The notes below the pieces were generated by a model. It had not been told where the DNA came from and made no database searches. It was given only the letters and a program-made list of their open reading frames with translations. Of a stretch of 64,000 nt of DNA, positions 17,883-29,803 are shown piece by piece; the stretch's first letter is position 1; every line of letters starts with the position of its first letter. The stretch spans positions 62,001 through 126,000 of the forward strand of contig CALZJH010000007.1 of assembly GCA_945787845.1 (NCBI GenBank). The letters are read 5' to 3'. A program made the translations under genes and the position numbers. The stretch is from an uncultured Woeseiaceae bacterium. Its GTDB lineage: Bacteria; Pseudomonadota; Gammaproteobacteria; Steroidobacterales; Woeseiaceae.

Positions 17883-18535
17883 TGTGAGTCCCGCAGTGTG
17901 GCCAGCCGGTCTGGTGTACCGACATCGGCCCACAGCCCTTCGTACAATGTTCCTGACAACCGCCCCTGGTCTGCTGCCTCGCGTAACATCGGCGCTAGCG
18001 GGAAGCGCCCCGCTTCGCACCCGTCGAAGAACTCAGGTCGATAGACCGCGACGCCGCTGAATGTGTACTGCGCGCGCTCACCATTGCGAATCAGCCCGCC
18101 TTCGATATTGAAGTCACCGTGGTCGCGATACTCGGGCGTCGGCACCAGCACTAAGTGCCCAAGATCGCCGGCGGCGAGTTCCACGCGCGGCACGGGCATA
18201 TCCGTGTAGATGTCGGCATTCACAACCAGGAACGGCTCGTCGCCGAGATGCGGCAGCGCCTTGTGGATGCCTCCACCCGTCTCGAGAATATTGTCGCCCT
18301 CATCGCTGTAGATGACGTCGAGCCCGTAGCGCTCGCCGGAACCGACACGTTCGACAATCCTGTCACCGAGCCAGCCAAGGTTGATGATGACGGTTCGGAT
18401 ACCCGCCACCTGCACATTCCGGAGATGGCGTTCGAGTAAGGTCTCGCCGCGAACTTCGACCAGCGACTTGGGGATCGCGTCGGTCAGCGGGCGCAGGCGC
18501 TCGCCTCGCCCTGCTGCGAGGATCATCGCCCTCAT
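17879..18535 (-). CDS. murU: N-acetylmuramate alpha-1-phosphate uridylyltransferase MurU
   Basis: MurU makes UDP-MurNAc from MurNAc-1-phosphate in the peptidoglycan recycling route that bypasses de novo synthesis and fosfomycin-sensitive MurA. The 218-residue nucleotidyltransferase has LAAGRGERLRPLTDAIPKSL, then LETGGGIHKAL, VVNADIYTDM and the C-terminal GLWADVGTPDRL. It overlaps the amgK stop by four bases (ATGA), and AmgK supplies its substrate. A mannose-1-phosphate or glucose-1-phosphate transferase is the alternative, but the amgK neighbour makes MurU much more likely. Confidence 0.92.
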   Translation of the reverse strand: MRAMILAAGRGERLRPLTDAIPKSLVEVRGETLLERHLRNVQVAGIRTVIINLGWLGDRIVERVGSGERYGLDVIYSDEGDNILETGGGIHKALPHLGDEPFLVVNADIYTDMPVPRVELAAGDLGHLVLVPTPEYRDHGDFNIEGGLIRNGERAQYTFSGVAVYRPEFFDGCEAGRFPLAPMLREAADQGRLSGTLYEGLWADVGTPDRLATLRDSH

Positions 18536-19554
18536 GCTTTGGCTTCCAGACCGGGCAGAACACGCGTCTCGATCAGGTCGATAAGCGGTCGCAGCTCATC
18601 GTAACGCGGACCGAGTTCCGTGATGTACGACAGCGTTCTCGGAATATCTTCCATGTAACCGGCCTTGCCATCGCGGTGATTGAGGCGCGCGAAAATTCCG
18701 GCAGCCTTCAGATGTCGTTGTACACCCATGAGTTCGAAGTAGCGGCGGAACTGTTCCTCGTCGACTCGCTCGCGAGTTTTACCATCGAGGCCCTGGTAAA
18801 AATCGAGCGCCCATTGCCAGACCTGATTAGTCGGCCACTGCACGTAGCAATCCTTGAGCAAGGAGACGAGATCGTAGGTCAGCGGTCCTTCAACGGCATC
18901 CTGGAAGTCGAGTATCCCGGGATTGTCCTCAGCCGTAAGCATGAGATTGCGTGAGTGGTAATCCCGGTGCACAAAAACCTGCGGCTGATCCAGTGCGTTC
19001 GCGACGAGCAGGTTACAGCAGTCCTGCCAGGTACCTTCCAGCGCGTCATCAAACGAAATTTCCAGGTGCGTGCCGCACAGCCAGTCATGGAATAACGACA
19101 GCTCGAAACGCAGGAGTTTTTCATCGTAGGGAGGCAGCTGCGACTGGTACGCCGATCCGCGCCGCTGCATCGTGACAAGCGCCTGCAGTGCATCCGCATA
19201 CAGTTGGGGCGCGGTCGTTGCATCGTGCAGCAGGATGTCGAGGTACTGGCGCGTGCCGAGGTCAGTCAGCAACAGGAAACCCTCGTCAAGATTGGCCTCG
19301 ACAATGCGTGGCGCATTGAGCTGCATGGCTTCGAGAAATCCTGCGACCCGCACGAACGGCAAGCTGTCCTCCTGCGTGGGAGGCGCATCCATCGCGATGA
19401 AACTTTTGTCGCCCAGCTGCAATCGAAAATAGCGGCGGAAACTCGCGTCCTCGGACGCGGGGACCGGCTGGCTGCCCGCGACGGCGTCGATGCCATCGAT
19501 CCAGGCTTTCAGGGCGACCAGGCGGGCATCGGCCGGGGCTGTGGAACTTTCGAT
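18532..19554 (-). CDS. amgK: Anomeric MurNAc/GlcNAc kinase AmgK (probable ATC start)
   Basis: AmgK phosphorylates MurNAc at the anomeric carbon for MurU. The APH-like kinase motifs are VFVHRDYHSRNLML and GILDFQDAVEGPLTYDLVSL. The first conventional start in frame is a TTG at 19422, but it would cut off the conserved SFRRYFR strand just upstream and leave 296 residues. The frame stays open upstream to a TGA at 19606-19608 with no ATG, GTG or TTG. GGAGA (19561-19565) lies six bases before an ATC at 19554, which would give 340 residues, the usual length. A CTG at 19521 or a sequence error at the start codon are alternatives. Confidence 0.85.
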   Translation of the reverse strand: MESSTAPADARLVALKAWIDGIDAVAGSQPVPASEDASFRRYFRLQLGDKSFIAMDAPPTQEDSLPFVRVAGFLEAMQLNAPRIVEANLDEGFLLLTDLGTRQYLDILLHDATTAPQLYADALQALVTMQRRGSAYQSQLPPYDEKLLRFELSLFHDWLCGTHLEISFDDALEGTWQDCCNLLVANALDQPQVFVHRDYHSRNLMLTAEDNPGILDFQDAVEGPLTYDLVSLLKDCYVQWPTNQVWQWALDFYQGLDGKTRERVDEEQFRRYFELMGVQRHLKAAGIFARLNHRDGKAGYMEDIPRTLSYITELGPRYDELRPLIDLIETRVLPGLEAKA

Positions 19555-19667
19555 TTCAGTTCTCCGTAACGCGTTGAAGCACCTCGGGAAAAAGAGGCGA
19601 TCTAATCAATATTGAAGGTATCAAATCCCAATGCTTGATAACATCCCGTTACCACAAGCTCTGGCCC

Positions 19668-21887
19668 ATGGCTGACCCGAAAACTGTTTTGTCTGCGAAA
19701 TCACTGATTCTTGCCTGCACCCTGCTGGCCGTGACACAAGCACAGGCCGCGGACGAGCTGGTGTGCGAAACCTCGATCGGCCGGCCGCTGGACGTCAATT
19801 CGTCGTGGCGCGAGGGCGTGTTGCCCAATCCCCTGACCATCCAGCTCGAAACCGGCGCCATTGACGCGCAGTTGGGCGACGAGCCAACGGCCAGCATGAC
19901 CGGGGGCGTGCTCCTGCGACGCGACGACAAGCTGGCTGGCGCCGACTCGGCCCGCTTCGACCCCGAGCAGCAAGCACTGTTTCTCGAAGGCGGCGTCCGT
20001 TACGAGGATCCGGGCACGCAGATCCTGAGCCAGTCAGCCGAGTTCGGCTACGGCACCGGCCGCATTCGCTTCGAAGGCGCCGAGTTCTCGCTGGGTAGTA
20101 GCGATGGGCGCGGCGCGGCGAGCGCGCTGGAGATCAATGAGAACGGCACGCTGTCGCTGGGCGGCGTGGAGTACACGACGTGCCCCCGAGGGTCCGAAGA
20201 CTGGCTGTTGCAGGGCAAGTCCATTGTGCTCGATACGCGCGAGGGTGTGGGCACGGCAAAAGGGATGCAGCTGCGTTTCAAGGGCGTTCCTATCCTCTAC
20301 CTGCCCTACATGTCGTTTCCCATTGGCGACGCACGCAAGTCGGGCGTGCTCACGCCTGAAATCGGGAGCTCCGGGCGCAGCGGCAACGAGATTCGGGTGC
20401 CCTATTACTGGAATATCGCACCGAATTACGACGCGACGATCACACCAAGGCTGCTGACGAGTCGCGGTCTGCAGCTCGAAACACAGTTTCGTTATCTGAC
20501 CGCGCGCAATGAAGGCTCCGTCACCGCCGACTACCTCCCCGATGACAGTCTGATCGACGATTCCCGCCACCAGCTTCGCTTCGGTCATCAAACGCTCTGG
20601 GACAACGGCTGGCGAAACCGCATCAACTTTCGTGAGGTGTCGGACAGCCAGTATTTCGAGGACCTCGGCGGCAGCCTGAGCATCTCGAGTATTACGCACC
20701 TGAACCGCCACGTGAGTTTCGACTATCACTCGCGGCGCGTTTCATTTTTTGCGCAGGCGCAGGACTACCAGACGATTGACGATGCCATCCTGCCGACGGA
20801 GGAACCGTATCGGCGCCTGCCGCAGGTTCTCGTCTCCGCAAACTGGCCCGTCAGTTTCCTGAAGCTCGGCATCGACAGCGAACTGGTCAACTTCGATCGG
20901 AATACCGGCGTAACCGGGTGGCGCTTCAATGCCACACCATCGGTCGAGGCTCCCATCGCACGGCCAGGCTGGTTCGTGACCCCGGCCGTCGCGCTCGACT
21001 ACACTCGTTATGACCTGGCGGACAGCTTGCCCGGGACCGAGACCAAGCCCACGCGAACCGTACCGATCACGAGCCTCGACACGGGTCTGATTCTCGAGCG
21101 CACGATGTCCACTGCCAATCGGATTCAGACTCTCGAGCCCCGCCTGCTATACGTCAATATTCCGTACCGTGACCAGGACGGCCTACCCGTTTTTGACACG
21201 ATTACGCCCGACATCAACCTGGTGCAGCTTTACCGCAAGAACCGCTTCCTCGGCGGCGACCGGGTTGGTGACACGGAACAGGTCAGCCTCGGCGTAACAA
21301 CCCGCGTCCTCGATCTCGACACGGGCCGCGAAATGATGACGGCGACGATTGGCCAGACGCGCTACTTCAGCGATCGCGACGTGGCCCTGCCCGGCATGCC
21401 GGTATCCACGTTCGAGACGTCCGACTACATCGCACAAATCAGGTTCGGGCTGCTCCGGAATGTGAATTTCGACATCGGCCACCAATGGGGTACCGGAGAC
21501 AGCGGCACCACGAAGTCGGAGGCCCGGCTGCAGTACAGCCCGGCGCAAAACAAGGTGCTTAACCTCGCGTACCGCTTCCGCCGCGACTCACTCGAACAGG
21601 GCGACCTGTCGTGGTCCTGGCCGATGGCGACACGCTGGAATTTTGTCGGCCGCTACAATTTCTCGTTCCGCGACCAGGAAGTTCTCGAGCAGTTCTTTGG
21701 CCTCGAATACGAGAGTTGTTGCTGGGGCCTGCGCCTGGTCTCCCGCCGCCATATCTCGACCCGCGATGGAACTCGTGATTCGTCATTTGGTCTGCAACTG
21801 GTACTGAAAGGAATGACGAGCGTCGGCACAGCAGCTGACAAACTGCTCGAACGTGGTATTCTTGGCTATTCTGCAGATCTCCGGTAG
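19668..21887 (+). CDS. lptD: LPS-assembly protein LptD
   Basis: LptD is the outer-membrane barrel that, with LptE, inserts lipopolysaccharide into the outer leaflet. From the ATG at 19668 (an in-frame TTG at 19635 is less likely) the product is 739 residues. It has a signal peptide ending TQAQA, an OstA-like periplasmic domain (ASMTGGVLLRRDDKLAGADSARFD), then the barrel beginning around the conserved PILYLPYMSFPIGDARKSG. A Cys-Cys pair sits in the C-terminal part (YESCCWGLRL), and there is one cysteine near the N-terminus (LVCETS), as expected for the inter-domain disulfides. It diverges from amgK and leads the surA-apaH operon. Confidence 0.96.
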   Translation: MADPKTVLSAKSLILACTLLAVTQAQAADELVCETSIGRPLDVNSSWREGVLPNPLTIQLETGAIDAQLGDEPTASMTGGVLLRRDDKLAGADSARFDPEQQALFLEGGVRYEDPGTQILSQSAEFGYGTGRIRFEGAEFSLGSSDGRGAASALEINENGTLSLGGVEYTTCPRGSEDWLLQGKSIVLDTREGVGTAKGMQLRFKGVPILYLPYMSFPIGDARKSGVLTPEIGSSGRSGNEIRVPYYWNIAPNYDATITPRLLTSRGLQLETQFRYLTARNEGSVTADYLPDDSLIDDSRHQLRFGHQTLWDNGWRNRINFREVSDSQYFEDLGGSLSISSITHLNRHVSFDYHSRRVSFFAQAQDYQTIDDAILPTEEPYRRLPQVLVSANWPVSFLKLGIDSELVNFDRNTGVTGWRFNATPSVEAPIARPGWFVTPAVALDYTRYDLADSLPGTETKPTRTVPITSLDTGLILERTMSTANRIQTLEPRLLYVNIPYRDQDGLPVFDTITPDINLVQLYRKNRFLGGDRVGDTEQVSLGVTTRVLDLDTGREMMTATIGQTRYFSDRDVALPGMPVSTFETSDYIAQIRFGLLRNVNFDIGHQWGTGDSGTTKSEARLQYSPAQNKVLNLAYRFRRDSLEQGDLSWSWPMATRWNFVGRYNFSFRDQEVLEQFFGLEYESCCWGLRLVSRRHISTRDGTRDSSFGLQLVLKGMTSVGTAADKLLERGILGYSADLR

Positions 21888-21893
21888 TAAAAA

Positions 21894-23192
21894 TTGTTAA
21901 AATTCATAAACTTATGCGCTATCGCCGCATTCGCCACCGCGCCTGTCGCTATTGCCGACGAACTCTCCGAGACCGGTGAGTTTCTCGACGGCGTTGCCGC
22001 CATCGTCAACGAAGGTGTGGTCCTCAAGAGCCAGCTGCACGAACAGCTGAACACGATCAACAAACGTGCCGAGGAAATGGGCATGGATTTGCCGCCGCCC
22101 GAGGTTCTCGAAGAACAGGTCCTCGAACGCTTGATCGTCTCGGAAATTCAATTGCAGCGGGCCGCGCGGATCGGTCTGACAACGTCAGACGAGGTCCTCA
22201 ACCGAGCGATCGCCACGATTGCGCAGCAGAACGGTGTGCCGTTCGAAGACATGCCCAGGCTGATTGCCCAGGACGGCATGGACTTCGGTGAGTTCCGTCG
22301 CGGCCTGAGAGAGGAAATCACGATCAATAACCTGCGCAATATTGAAGTCGGGGACAGCATCAACGTCTCCGAGCGGGAGATCGAGCAGTGCGTTGCCGAC
22401 CTCGAGGGCAACGTCGTGGCCAACTCGGACTACGCGTTGTCGCACATCCTGTTGACGCTGCCTGAAGGGGCAAGCGCGGCGCAGGTGAGTGAAGCCGAGG
22501 AGCTTGCGAATTCCATTTATGCGCAGATTCAGGACGGGGCGGATTTCCGGGAGCTTGCCGTTCGCCATTCGGCCGGCCCGACCGCGCTCGAAGGCGGGTC
22601 GCTCGGCTGGATGCAGGGACAACAGGTTCCGACACTGTTTACTGACGTTCTGCAGGACATGGGCCGTGGCGATGTTTCGGAGCCGATTCGAGCGGCCAGC
22701 AGCTTTCACATCGTCAAGGTCGACGATCTTCGCAGTGCGGTTGAACGCAGTGAGATCGACCAGGCCAAGGTACGCCACATCCTGATCATGCCTAACGAGC
22801 TGATTGATGACGCCACGGCCAGGCAGCGTCTCGACGAAGCCCTTGCAAAGATTCGCGATGGCGAGGACTTCGGCGAACAGGCCAAGCTGCTGTCTGACGA
22901 CCCCGGCTCAGCGAATCTCGGTGGCGACCTCGGCTGGGCCAGCCCCGATAACTATGCGCCGGAGTTCGCACAGACAATCAAGGACAGCGAGATCGGCGTT
23001 ATCTCCGAGCCGTTCCGCACGCAGTTTGGCTGGCATATCCTCGAAGTGCTGGAGCGCCGCGTCTACGACAACACGGAAGACCTGAAGCAGGCCAACTGCA
23101 GCCAGAAGATCAAGGCAGGCAAGATCGAAGAGGAATCGATGCTTTGGATCCAGCGCCTGCGCGACGAAGCGTTCGTTGAAACGCGGATTTAG
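21894..23192 (+). CDS. surA: Periplasmic chaperone / peptidyl-prolyl isomerase SurA
   Basis: SurA escorts outer-membrane proteins, including LptD, across the periplasm. The only usable start is a TTG at 21894, because an in-frame stop lies three bases upstream of that region. The signal peptide is LKFINLCAIAAFATAPVAIA. The 432 residues contain the SurA N-domain (VAAIVNEGVVLKSQLHEQL) and two parvulin domains, beginning near SHILLTLPEGA and RHILIMPNEL, each with the family glycine and phenylalanine motifs (GGSLGW, GGDLGW). It follows lptD by six bases. Confidence 0.95.
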   Translation: MLKFINLCAIAAFATAPVAIADELSETGEFLDGVAAIVNEGVVLKSQLHEQLNTINKRAEEMGMDLPPPEVLEEQVLERLIVSEIQLQRAARIGLTTSDEVLNRAIATIAQQNGVPFEDMPRLIAQDGMDFGEFRRGLREEITINNLRNIEVGDSINVSEREIEQCVADLEGNVVANSDYALSHILLTLPEGASAAQVSEAEELANSIYAQIQDGADFRELAVRHSAGPTALEGGSLGWMQGQQVPTLFTDVLQDMGRGDVSEPIRAASSFHIVKVDDLRSAVERSEIDQAKVRHILIMPNELIDDATARQRLDEALAKIRDGEDFGEQAKLLSDDPGSANLGGDLGWASPDNYAPEFAQTIKDSEIGVISEPFRTQFGWHILEVLERRVYDNTEDLKQANCSQKIKAGKIEEESMLWIQRLRDEAFVETRI

Positions 23193-24094
23193 TGTCCCTG
23201 GCAAGACCACTCGTAGTCACAGCCGGCGAACCCGCCGGCGTCGGCCCGGAACTGTGTAACGCGCTGCTCGACAGCCCTTATGCGGATGATCTCATCGTCA
23301 TCGGCGATCGGCGGCAGCTCGACGGGCGGCTGCGTATTGTCGATACCCCGTTTCCGGTCGACGTCGCGCCGGGCAAGCCCGATCCGGCGAATGCCGAGAC
23401 CTTGCTTAGTGGGCTGCGCGCCGCCGCCAAAGGGTGTCTTGCCGGCGACTATGCCGGCATGGTGACGGCCCCTCTCGCCAAGCACGTTATTGCAGACAGT
23501 GGCGTCGCATTCACGGGCCACACGGAATTCCTCGCCGAGGTTACCGGCGCACCGCATCCCGTGATGCTGCTCGTAGCAGGCGACCTGCGCGTCGCGCTGG
23601 CGAGCACCCATCTGCCGCTGCGCGACGTCCCCGACTATCTCACCCCGGCGATTATCGAGAGAGTCCTGCGAATTCTCGACCAGGACCTGCGCGAGAAATT
23701 CGGCATCAGCCAACCCGAGATCATCGTTTGCGGACTGAACCCGCATGCCGGCGAAGGCGGGCACCTGGGCAGCGAGGAAAACGACGTCATTGCGCCGACC
23801 CTCGAAGCGCTGCGGGCCGAAGGACTGAAGCTGCGCGGCCCGATGCCTGCGGACACGGCGTTCACGCCGGCTGCCGGCAACAAGGATGCCGTGCTGGCGA
23901 TGTACCACGACCAGGGCCTGCCGGTTCTCAAGTACGCCGGCTTCGGGCACGCCGTCAACGTAACGCTCGGCCTGCCGATCATCCGCACGTCGGTCGACCA
24001 CGGCACGGCCTTCGACATTGCCGGAACCGGTACCGCGGATCCAGGCAGCCTCCTCGCGGCCGTCGAACTTGCCGCCAGCATGGCGCAGAACTGA
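23192..24094 (+). CDS. pdxA: 4-hydroxythreonine-4-phosphate dehydrogenase
   Basis: PdxA oxidises 4-phosphohydroxy-L-threonine in vitamin B6 synthesis. The GTG start at 23192 shares a base with the surA stop. Motifs include TAGEPAGVGPEL, VTAPLAKHVI, FTGHTEFLAE, GLNPHAGEGGHLG and MYHDQGLPVLKYAGFG, giving the metal-binding histidines and aspartate. At 300 residues it is about 30 shorter than E. coli PdxA, and the missing part lies in the variable loop region between about residues 40 and 75. The active site is complete. Confidence 0.95.
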   Translation: MSLARPLVVTAGEPAGVGPELCNALLDSPYADDLIVIGDRRQLDGRLRIVDTPFPVDVAPGKPDPANAETLLSGLRAAAKGCLAGDYAGMVTAPLAKHVIADSGVAFTGHTEFLAEVTGAPHPVMLLVAGDLRVALASTHLPLRDVPDYLTPAIIERVLRILDQDLREKFGISQPEIIVCGLNPHAGEGGHLGSEENDVIAPTLEALRAEGLKLRGPMPADTAFTPAAGNKDAVLAMYHDQGLPVLKYAGFGHAVNVTLGLPIIRTSVDHGTAFDIAGTGTADPGSLLAAVELAASMAQN

Positions 24095-24876
24095 TGGCGA
24101 GGCATCGCGCACGCAAGCGGTTCGGGCAGCATTTCCTGACCGACCCGGGTGTGATCGACGCCATCATCCGGGCCGTGCACCCCACGAAAGACGATGTCAT
24201 TGTCGAGATCGGTCCCGGCCAGGGAGCGATCACGGATGCCCTCGCCCGCAATGCCGGGCACCTGCACGCGATAGAGCTCGACCGCGACCTGGTCGCGCGC
24301 CTGCGCCGCCAGTACGACGACCAGCCCAACGTCACCGTGCACGAAGCCGACGCGCTGGAATTCGATTTCAAGACACTGGGCGATGACATCCGCGTCGTTG
24401 GCAACCTGCCGTACAACATCTCGACGCCACTGCTGTTTCATTTACTCAAGTCCCGCGACCACATTCTCGACATGCACTTCATGCTGCAAAAAGAAGTCGT
24501 GGCGCGCATGGCGGCCGGACCCGGAAGCAAAGCCTACGGCCGCCTGGGAATCATGCTCGGCTGCCACCTGCAGGTGGAATCGCTGTTCGATGTTGAACGC
24601 GAGGCCTTTTCCCCGCCCCCTGATGTCAGGTCCGCGGTGGTGCGCCTGGACCCATTGCCGCCCGGCACGTATGACATCGCCGATGAGCCGGGATTATCTA
24701 CGCTCGTCGCGACAGCCTTCATGCAGCGCCGCAAGACGCTGCGCAACGCACTCCGGAAAGTGGCCGACCACGCCGATTTCGAGGCCGTCGGCATCGATGC
24801 GGGTGCACGACCTGAACAGGTCTCTATTGCCGACTACATCGCGCTGAGCAATCACTTGCGGCAGAAATCACGCTAG
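24094..24876 (+). CDS. rsmA: 16S rRNA (A1518/A1519-N6)-dimethyltransferase RsmA
   Basis: RsmA (KsgA) dimethylates two adjacent adenines in the 3' terminal helix of 16S rRNA late in 30S assembly. I start it at the ATG at 24094 that overlaps the pdxA stop; the longer frame upstream is a shadow of pdxA. The 260 residues show RKRFGQHFL, the SAM-binding VEIGPGQGAIT, the catalytic NLPYNIS, and RRKTLRNAL near the C-terminus. Confidence 0.96.
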   Translation: MARHRARKRFGQHFLTDPGVIDAIIRAVHPTKDDVIVEIGPGQGAITDALARNAGHLHAIELDRDLVARLRRQYDDQPNVTVHEADALEFDFKTLGDDIRVVGNLPYNISTPLLFHLLKSRDHILDMHFMLQKEVVARMAAGPGSKAYGRLGIMLGCHLQVESLFDVEREAFSPPPDVRSAVVRLDPLPPGTYDIADEPGLSTLVATAFMQRRKTLRNALRKVADHADFEAVGIDAGARPEQVSIADYIALSNHLRQKSR

Positions 24877-24885
24877 AATGCCGGC

Positions 24886-25266
24886 ATGGATGAAGAGCAG
24901 CACGATATTCGTATCAAGGTAGCAACGAGCTACGTGGACGACCAGTCCGAGCCCGACGCCGATCGCTACGTCTTTGCCTACACCATCACGATCACCAACA
25001 GCGGTAGTGTTCCCGCGACCTTGCGCAGCCGTCACTGGATCATCACCGATGCCAACGGCAAGGTGCAGGAAGTGAACGGTGATGGCGTCGTCGGTGAGCA
25101 ACCCCACCTGAACCCCGGCGAACGATTCCGCTATTCGAGCGGCGCGGTTCTCGAAACACCCGTCGGCGCGATGCAGGGCCTGTATCGCATGGAATCCGAC
25201 ACGGGCGCGAGTTTCGATGCACCGATCGAGGCCTTCACACTCGCTGTCCCCGGGCTGTTGCACTAG
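24886..25266 (+). CDS. apaG: ApaG / Co2+-Mg2+ efflux-associated protein
   Basis: This 126-residue fibronectin-III-like protein has the family pattern YVFAYTITITNSGSVPATLRSRHWIITDANGKVQEVNGDGVVGEQPHLNPGE. Its biochemical role is unsettled. It is fixed in the pdxA-rsmA-apaG-apaH order known from E. coli, nine bases after rsmA and nine before apaH. Confidence 0.95.
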   Translation: MDEEQHDIRIKVATSYVDDQSEPDADRYVFAYTITITNSGSVPATLRSRHWIITDANGKVQEVNGDGVVGEQPHLNPGERFRYSSGAVLETPVGAMQGLYRMESDTGASFDAPIEAFTLAVPGLLH

Positions 25267-25275
25267 GACCTGCTC

Positions 25276-26091
25276 ATGGCGGTCTACGCAATTGGTGACA
25301 TCCAGGGATGCTACGACCCGTTTCGACGGCTGCTCGACGAGATCGATTTCGATCCGCCGAAGGATACGCTCTGGCTGGTCGGCGATCTGGTCAACCGGGG
25401 CCCCAAGTCGCTGAAGACCTTGCGCTTCGTGAAGGGTCTTGGCGATGCTGCGATCACGGTGCTCGGCAACCACGACCTGCACCTGCTGGCGCTCGAGGCC
25501 GGTTCGGTGCGCCGTGGCAAGCGTTTCTCGTCGCTAACGAAACTGCTAAATTCGAGCGACTGTGGCGAACTTTGCGACTGGCTGCGGCACCGCCCCCTGG
25601 CACACTACGACAAAACTCTCGAGACACTACTCGTGCATGCGGGCACGCACCCAGCCTGGGATGTACAGAAGACGCTCGCTCGTGCGGCCGAGGTCGAAGA
25701 CGCATTGCAAACCGATGGCTATCGCACATTGCTCGGCAAAATGTACGGCAACACGCCGAATGCCTGGGCGGGCAAGCTCAAAGGATATCCGCGACTGCGC
25801 TTTATCATCAATTGCCTAACGCGCATGCGCATGATCACGCCGGCACATCACCTCGCACTCGCCTTCAGTGGCTCGCCGTGGCGCGCACGAAAAGGGATGA
25901 TCCCGTGGTACGAGGCTCCTGACCCTGCGTGGCACGGAACGCGTATCGTGTTCGGCCACTGGTCGGCGCTCGGGCTCATTGTGTTGCCCGACCTGATCAG
26001 TCTCGACACGGGCTGCGTATGGGGCCGGCAGCTGACGGCCGTGCGGCTGGATAAACGTCTGCCGCGCGTCGTGCAGGTCGAAGGCGAGTAG
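25276..26091 (+). CDS. apaH: Symmetrical bis(5'-nucleosyl)-tetraphosphatase ApaH
   Basis: ApaH splits Ap4A and related alarmones and removes Np4 caps from RNA. The 271 residues carry the metallophosphatase blocks GDIQGCYDPF, GDLVNRGPKS, GNHDLHLLA and VHAGTHPAWD, and the ApaH-specific WYEAP...IVFGHWSALG segment. Last gene of the lptD-apaH operon; it converges on the kinase gene eight bases away. Confidence 0.97.
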   Translation: MAVYAIGDIQGCYDPFRRLLDEIDFDPPKDTLWLVGDLVNRGPKSLKTLRFVKGLGDAAITVLGNHDLHLLALEAGSVRRGKRFSSLTKLLNSSDCGELCDWLRHRPLAHYDKTLETLLVHAGTHPAWDVQKTLARAAEVEDALQTDGYRTLLGKMYGNTPNAWAGKLKGYPRLRFIINCLTRMRMITPAHHLALAFSGSPWRARKGMIPWYEAPDPAWHGTRIVFGHWSALGLIVLPDLISLDTGCVWGRQLTAVRLDKRLPRVVQVEGE

Positions 26092-26099
26092 GTTCGCCG

Positions 26100-28812
<2,713 letters not shown>

Positions 28813-28820
<8 letters not shown>

Positions 28821-29370
28821 GCGCCAATTCGTTCGCCAGCCATGCCTTTGCAAGGCGCAGGTCGCGATCCACGGTTGCCGCCGAGATACCCACTGCGACG
28901 GCAATCTCGTCGTAGGTCATGCCGCCGAAGTAGTGCAGGACAAGGACATCCGACTTCCGCTCGTCGACCGTCGCAAGCGTTTGCAGCGCATCGTCGAGGT
29001 CGACGATATCCGCAGAGATTGGCGCCGCAACCCGATCCTCTGCGAGGGTCACCGGAGGAATCCCGCCGCCGCGCTTCTGACTGCGCCGGGCACGGCCAAA
29101 ATCGGTCAGGATATGGCGCATCGTTCTGGCAGCGATCGCCAGGAAATGCGCGCGATCCTCGAACGCCATGTCCGATTCGGCCATGCGGGCGAATGCCTCG
29201 TTGACGAGTGCCGTCGCCTGCAACGTATGCCCGGGGCGCTCCGACTTGAGATACTTCGCCGCAATCCGTCGCAAGTCGTTATAGATCAACGGCGTCAACT
29301 GATCGAGCGCTCCGGAATCTCCAGAGCGCCATCTCTCTAGTAATGTGGTCACCGTCGGTGCAGGCGTCAT
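28813..29370 (-). CDS. RNA polymerase ECF-type sigma factor (TIGR02999-like)
   Basis: From the ATG at 29370 (MTPAPTVTTLLERWRSGD) the product is 185 residues. It shows the sigma region 2 pattern (LIYNDLRRIAAKYL, LVNEAFARM, FLAIAARTMRHILTDFGRAR) and region 4 helix-turn-helix (GMTYDEIAVAVGISAATVDRDLRLAKAWL). The QATALVNEAF and ARRSQKRGGG motifs are typical of the ECF-like group first noted in Planctomycetes and usually paired with Ser/Thr kinases. Here it overlaps the kinase start by eight bases. No anti-sigma factor is adjacent, which fits regulation by the kinase. Confidence 0.9.
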
Positions 29371-29524
29371 GCGATCTGTCGGCGTCTGATGGGTTGCCCC
29401 ACCTTGATAGCAAATCGGGCCAGCCGCCGCAATGAAAGGAGCAAGCTGGCGTGGGGCTGGCGACCCGTCACCTGCCGGGCTAGACTGGTTTTGCACCTAT
29501 TACAAACAACAAAGGACGAAAATA

Positions 29525-29713
29525 ATGGACGATTCAAGCGAACCACCTCCCTCACAGACACTGATAGCCGCTGCCGCCGGAGGGTTTGGCGGTGCCCTGC
29601 TGGGTGTCGTTGCTGCCACAATGCTGATGGGCGGCGGTGACAATGACGATCAAAATGCTGCCGTTGTCGAGCCCGTACAGCAGCAGGAACAGGTCGCCAG
29701 GAACGAGCAGTAA
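29525..29713 (+). CDS. 62-residue membrane protein, hypothetical
   Basis: The ATG at 29525 is preceded by AAGGAC at suitable spacing. The product has an N-terminal polar segment, one glycine/alanine-rich hydrophobic segment (LIAAAAGGFGGALLGVVAATML) and a Gln/Glu-rich tail (VEPVQQQEQVARNEQ). It diverges from the ECF sigma gene with about 150 bases between them, so a link to that system is possible but unproven. I do not recognise the family. Confidence 0.55.
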   Translation: MDDSSEPPPSQTLIAAAAGGFGGALLGVVAATMLMGGGDNDDQNAAVVEPVQQQEQVARNEQ

Positions 29714-29803
29714 AAAAATCCCGCCCCGGTGAGGGAATTGGCGTGTCGATTGCGCTTATCTGTGTAAGGACCAGGAAAATGGCGCTACACAGGGATCGAA
29801 TCG

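Noticed and set aside
23434..24876. 480-codon frame containing rsmA
   Set aside because: The first two thirds overlap pdxA in another frame; RsmA homology starts at 24094.
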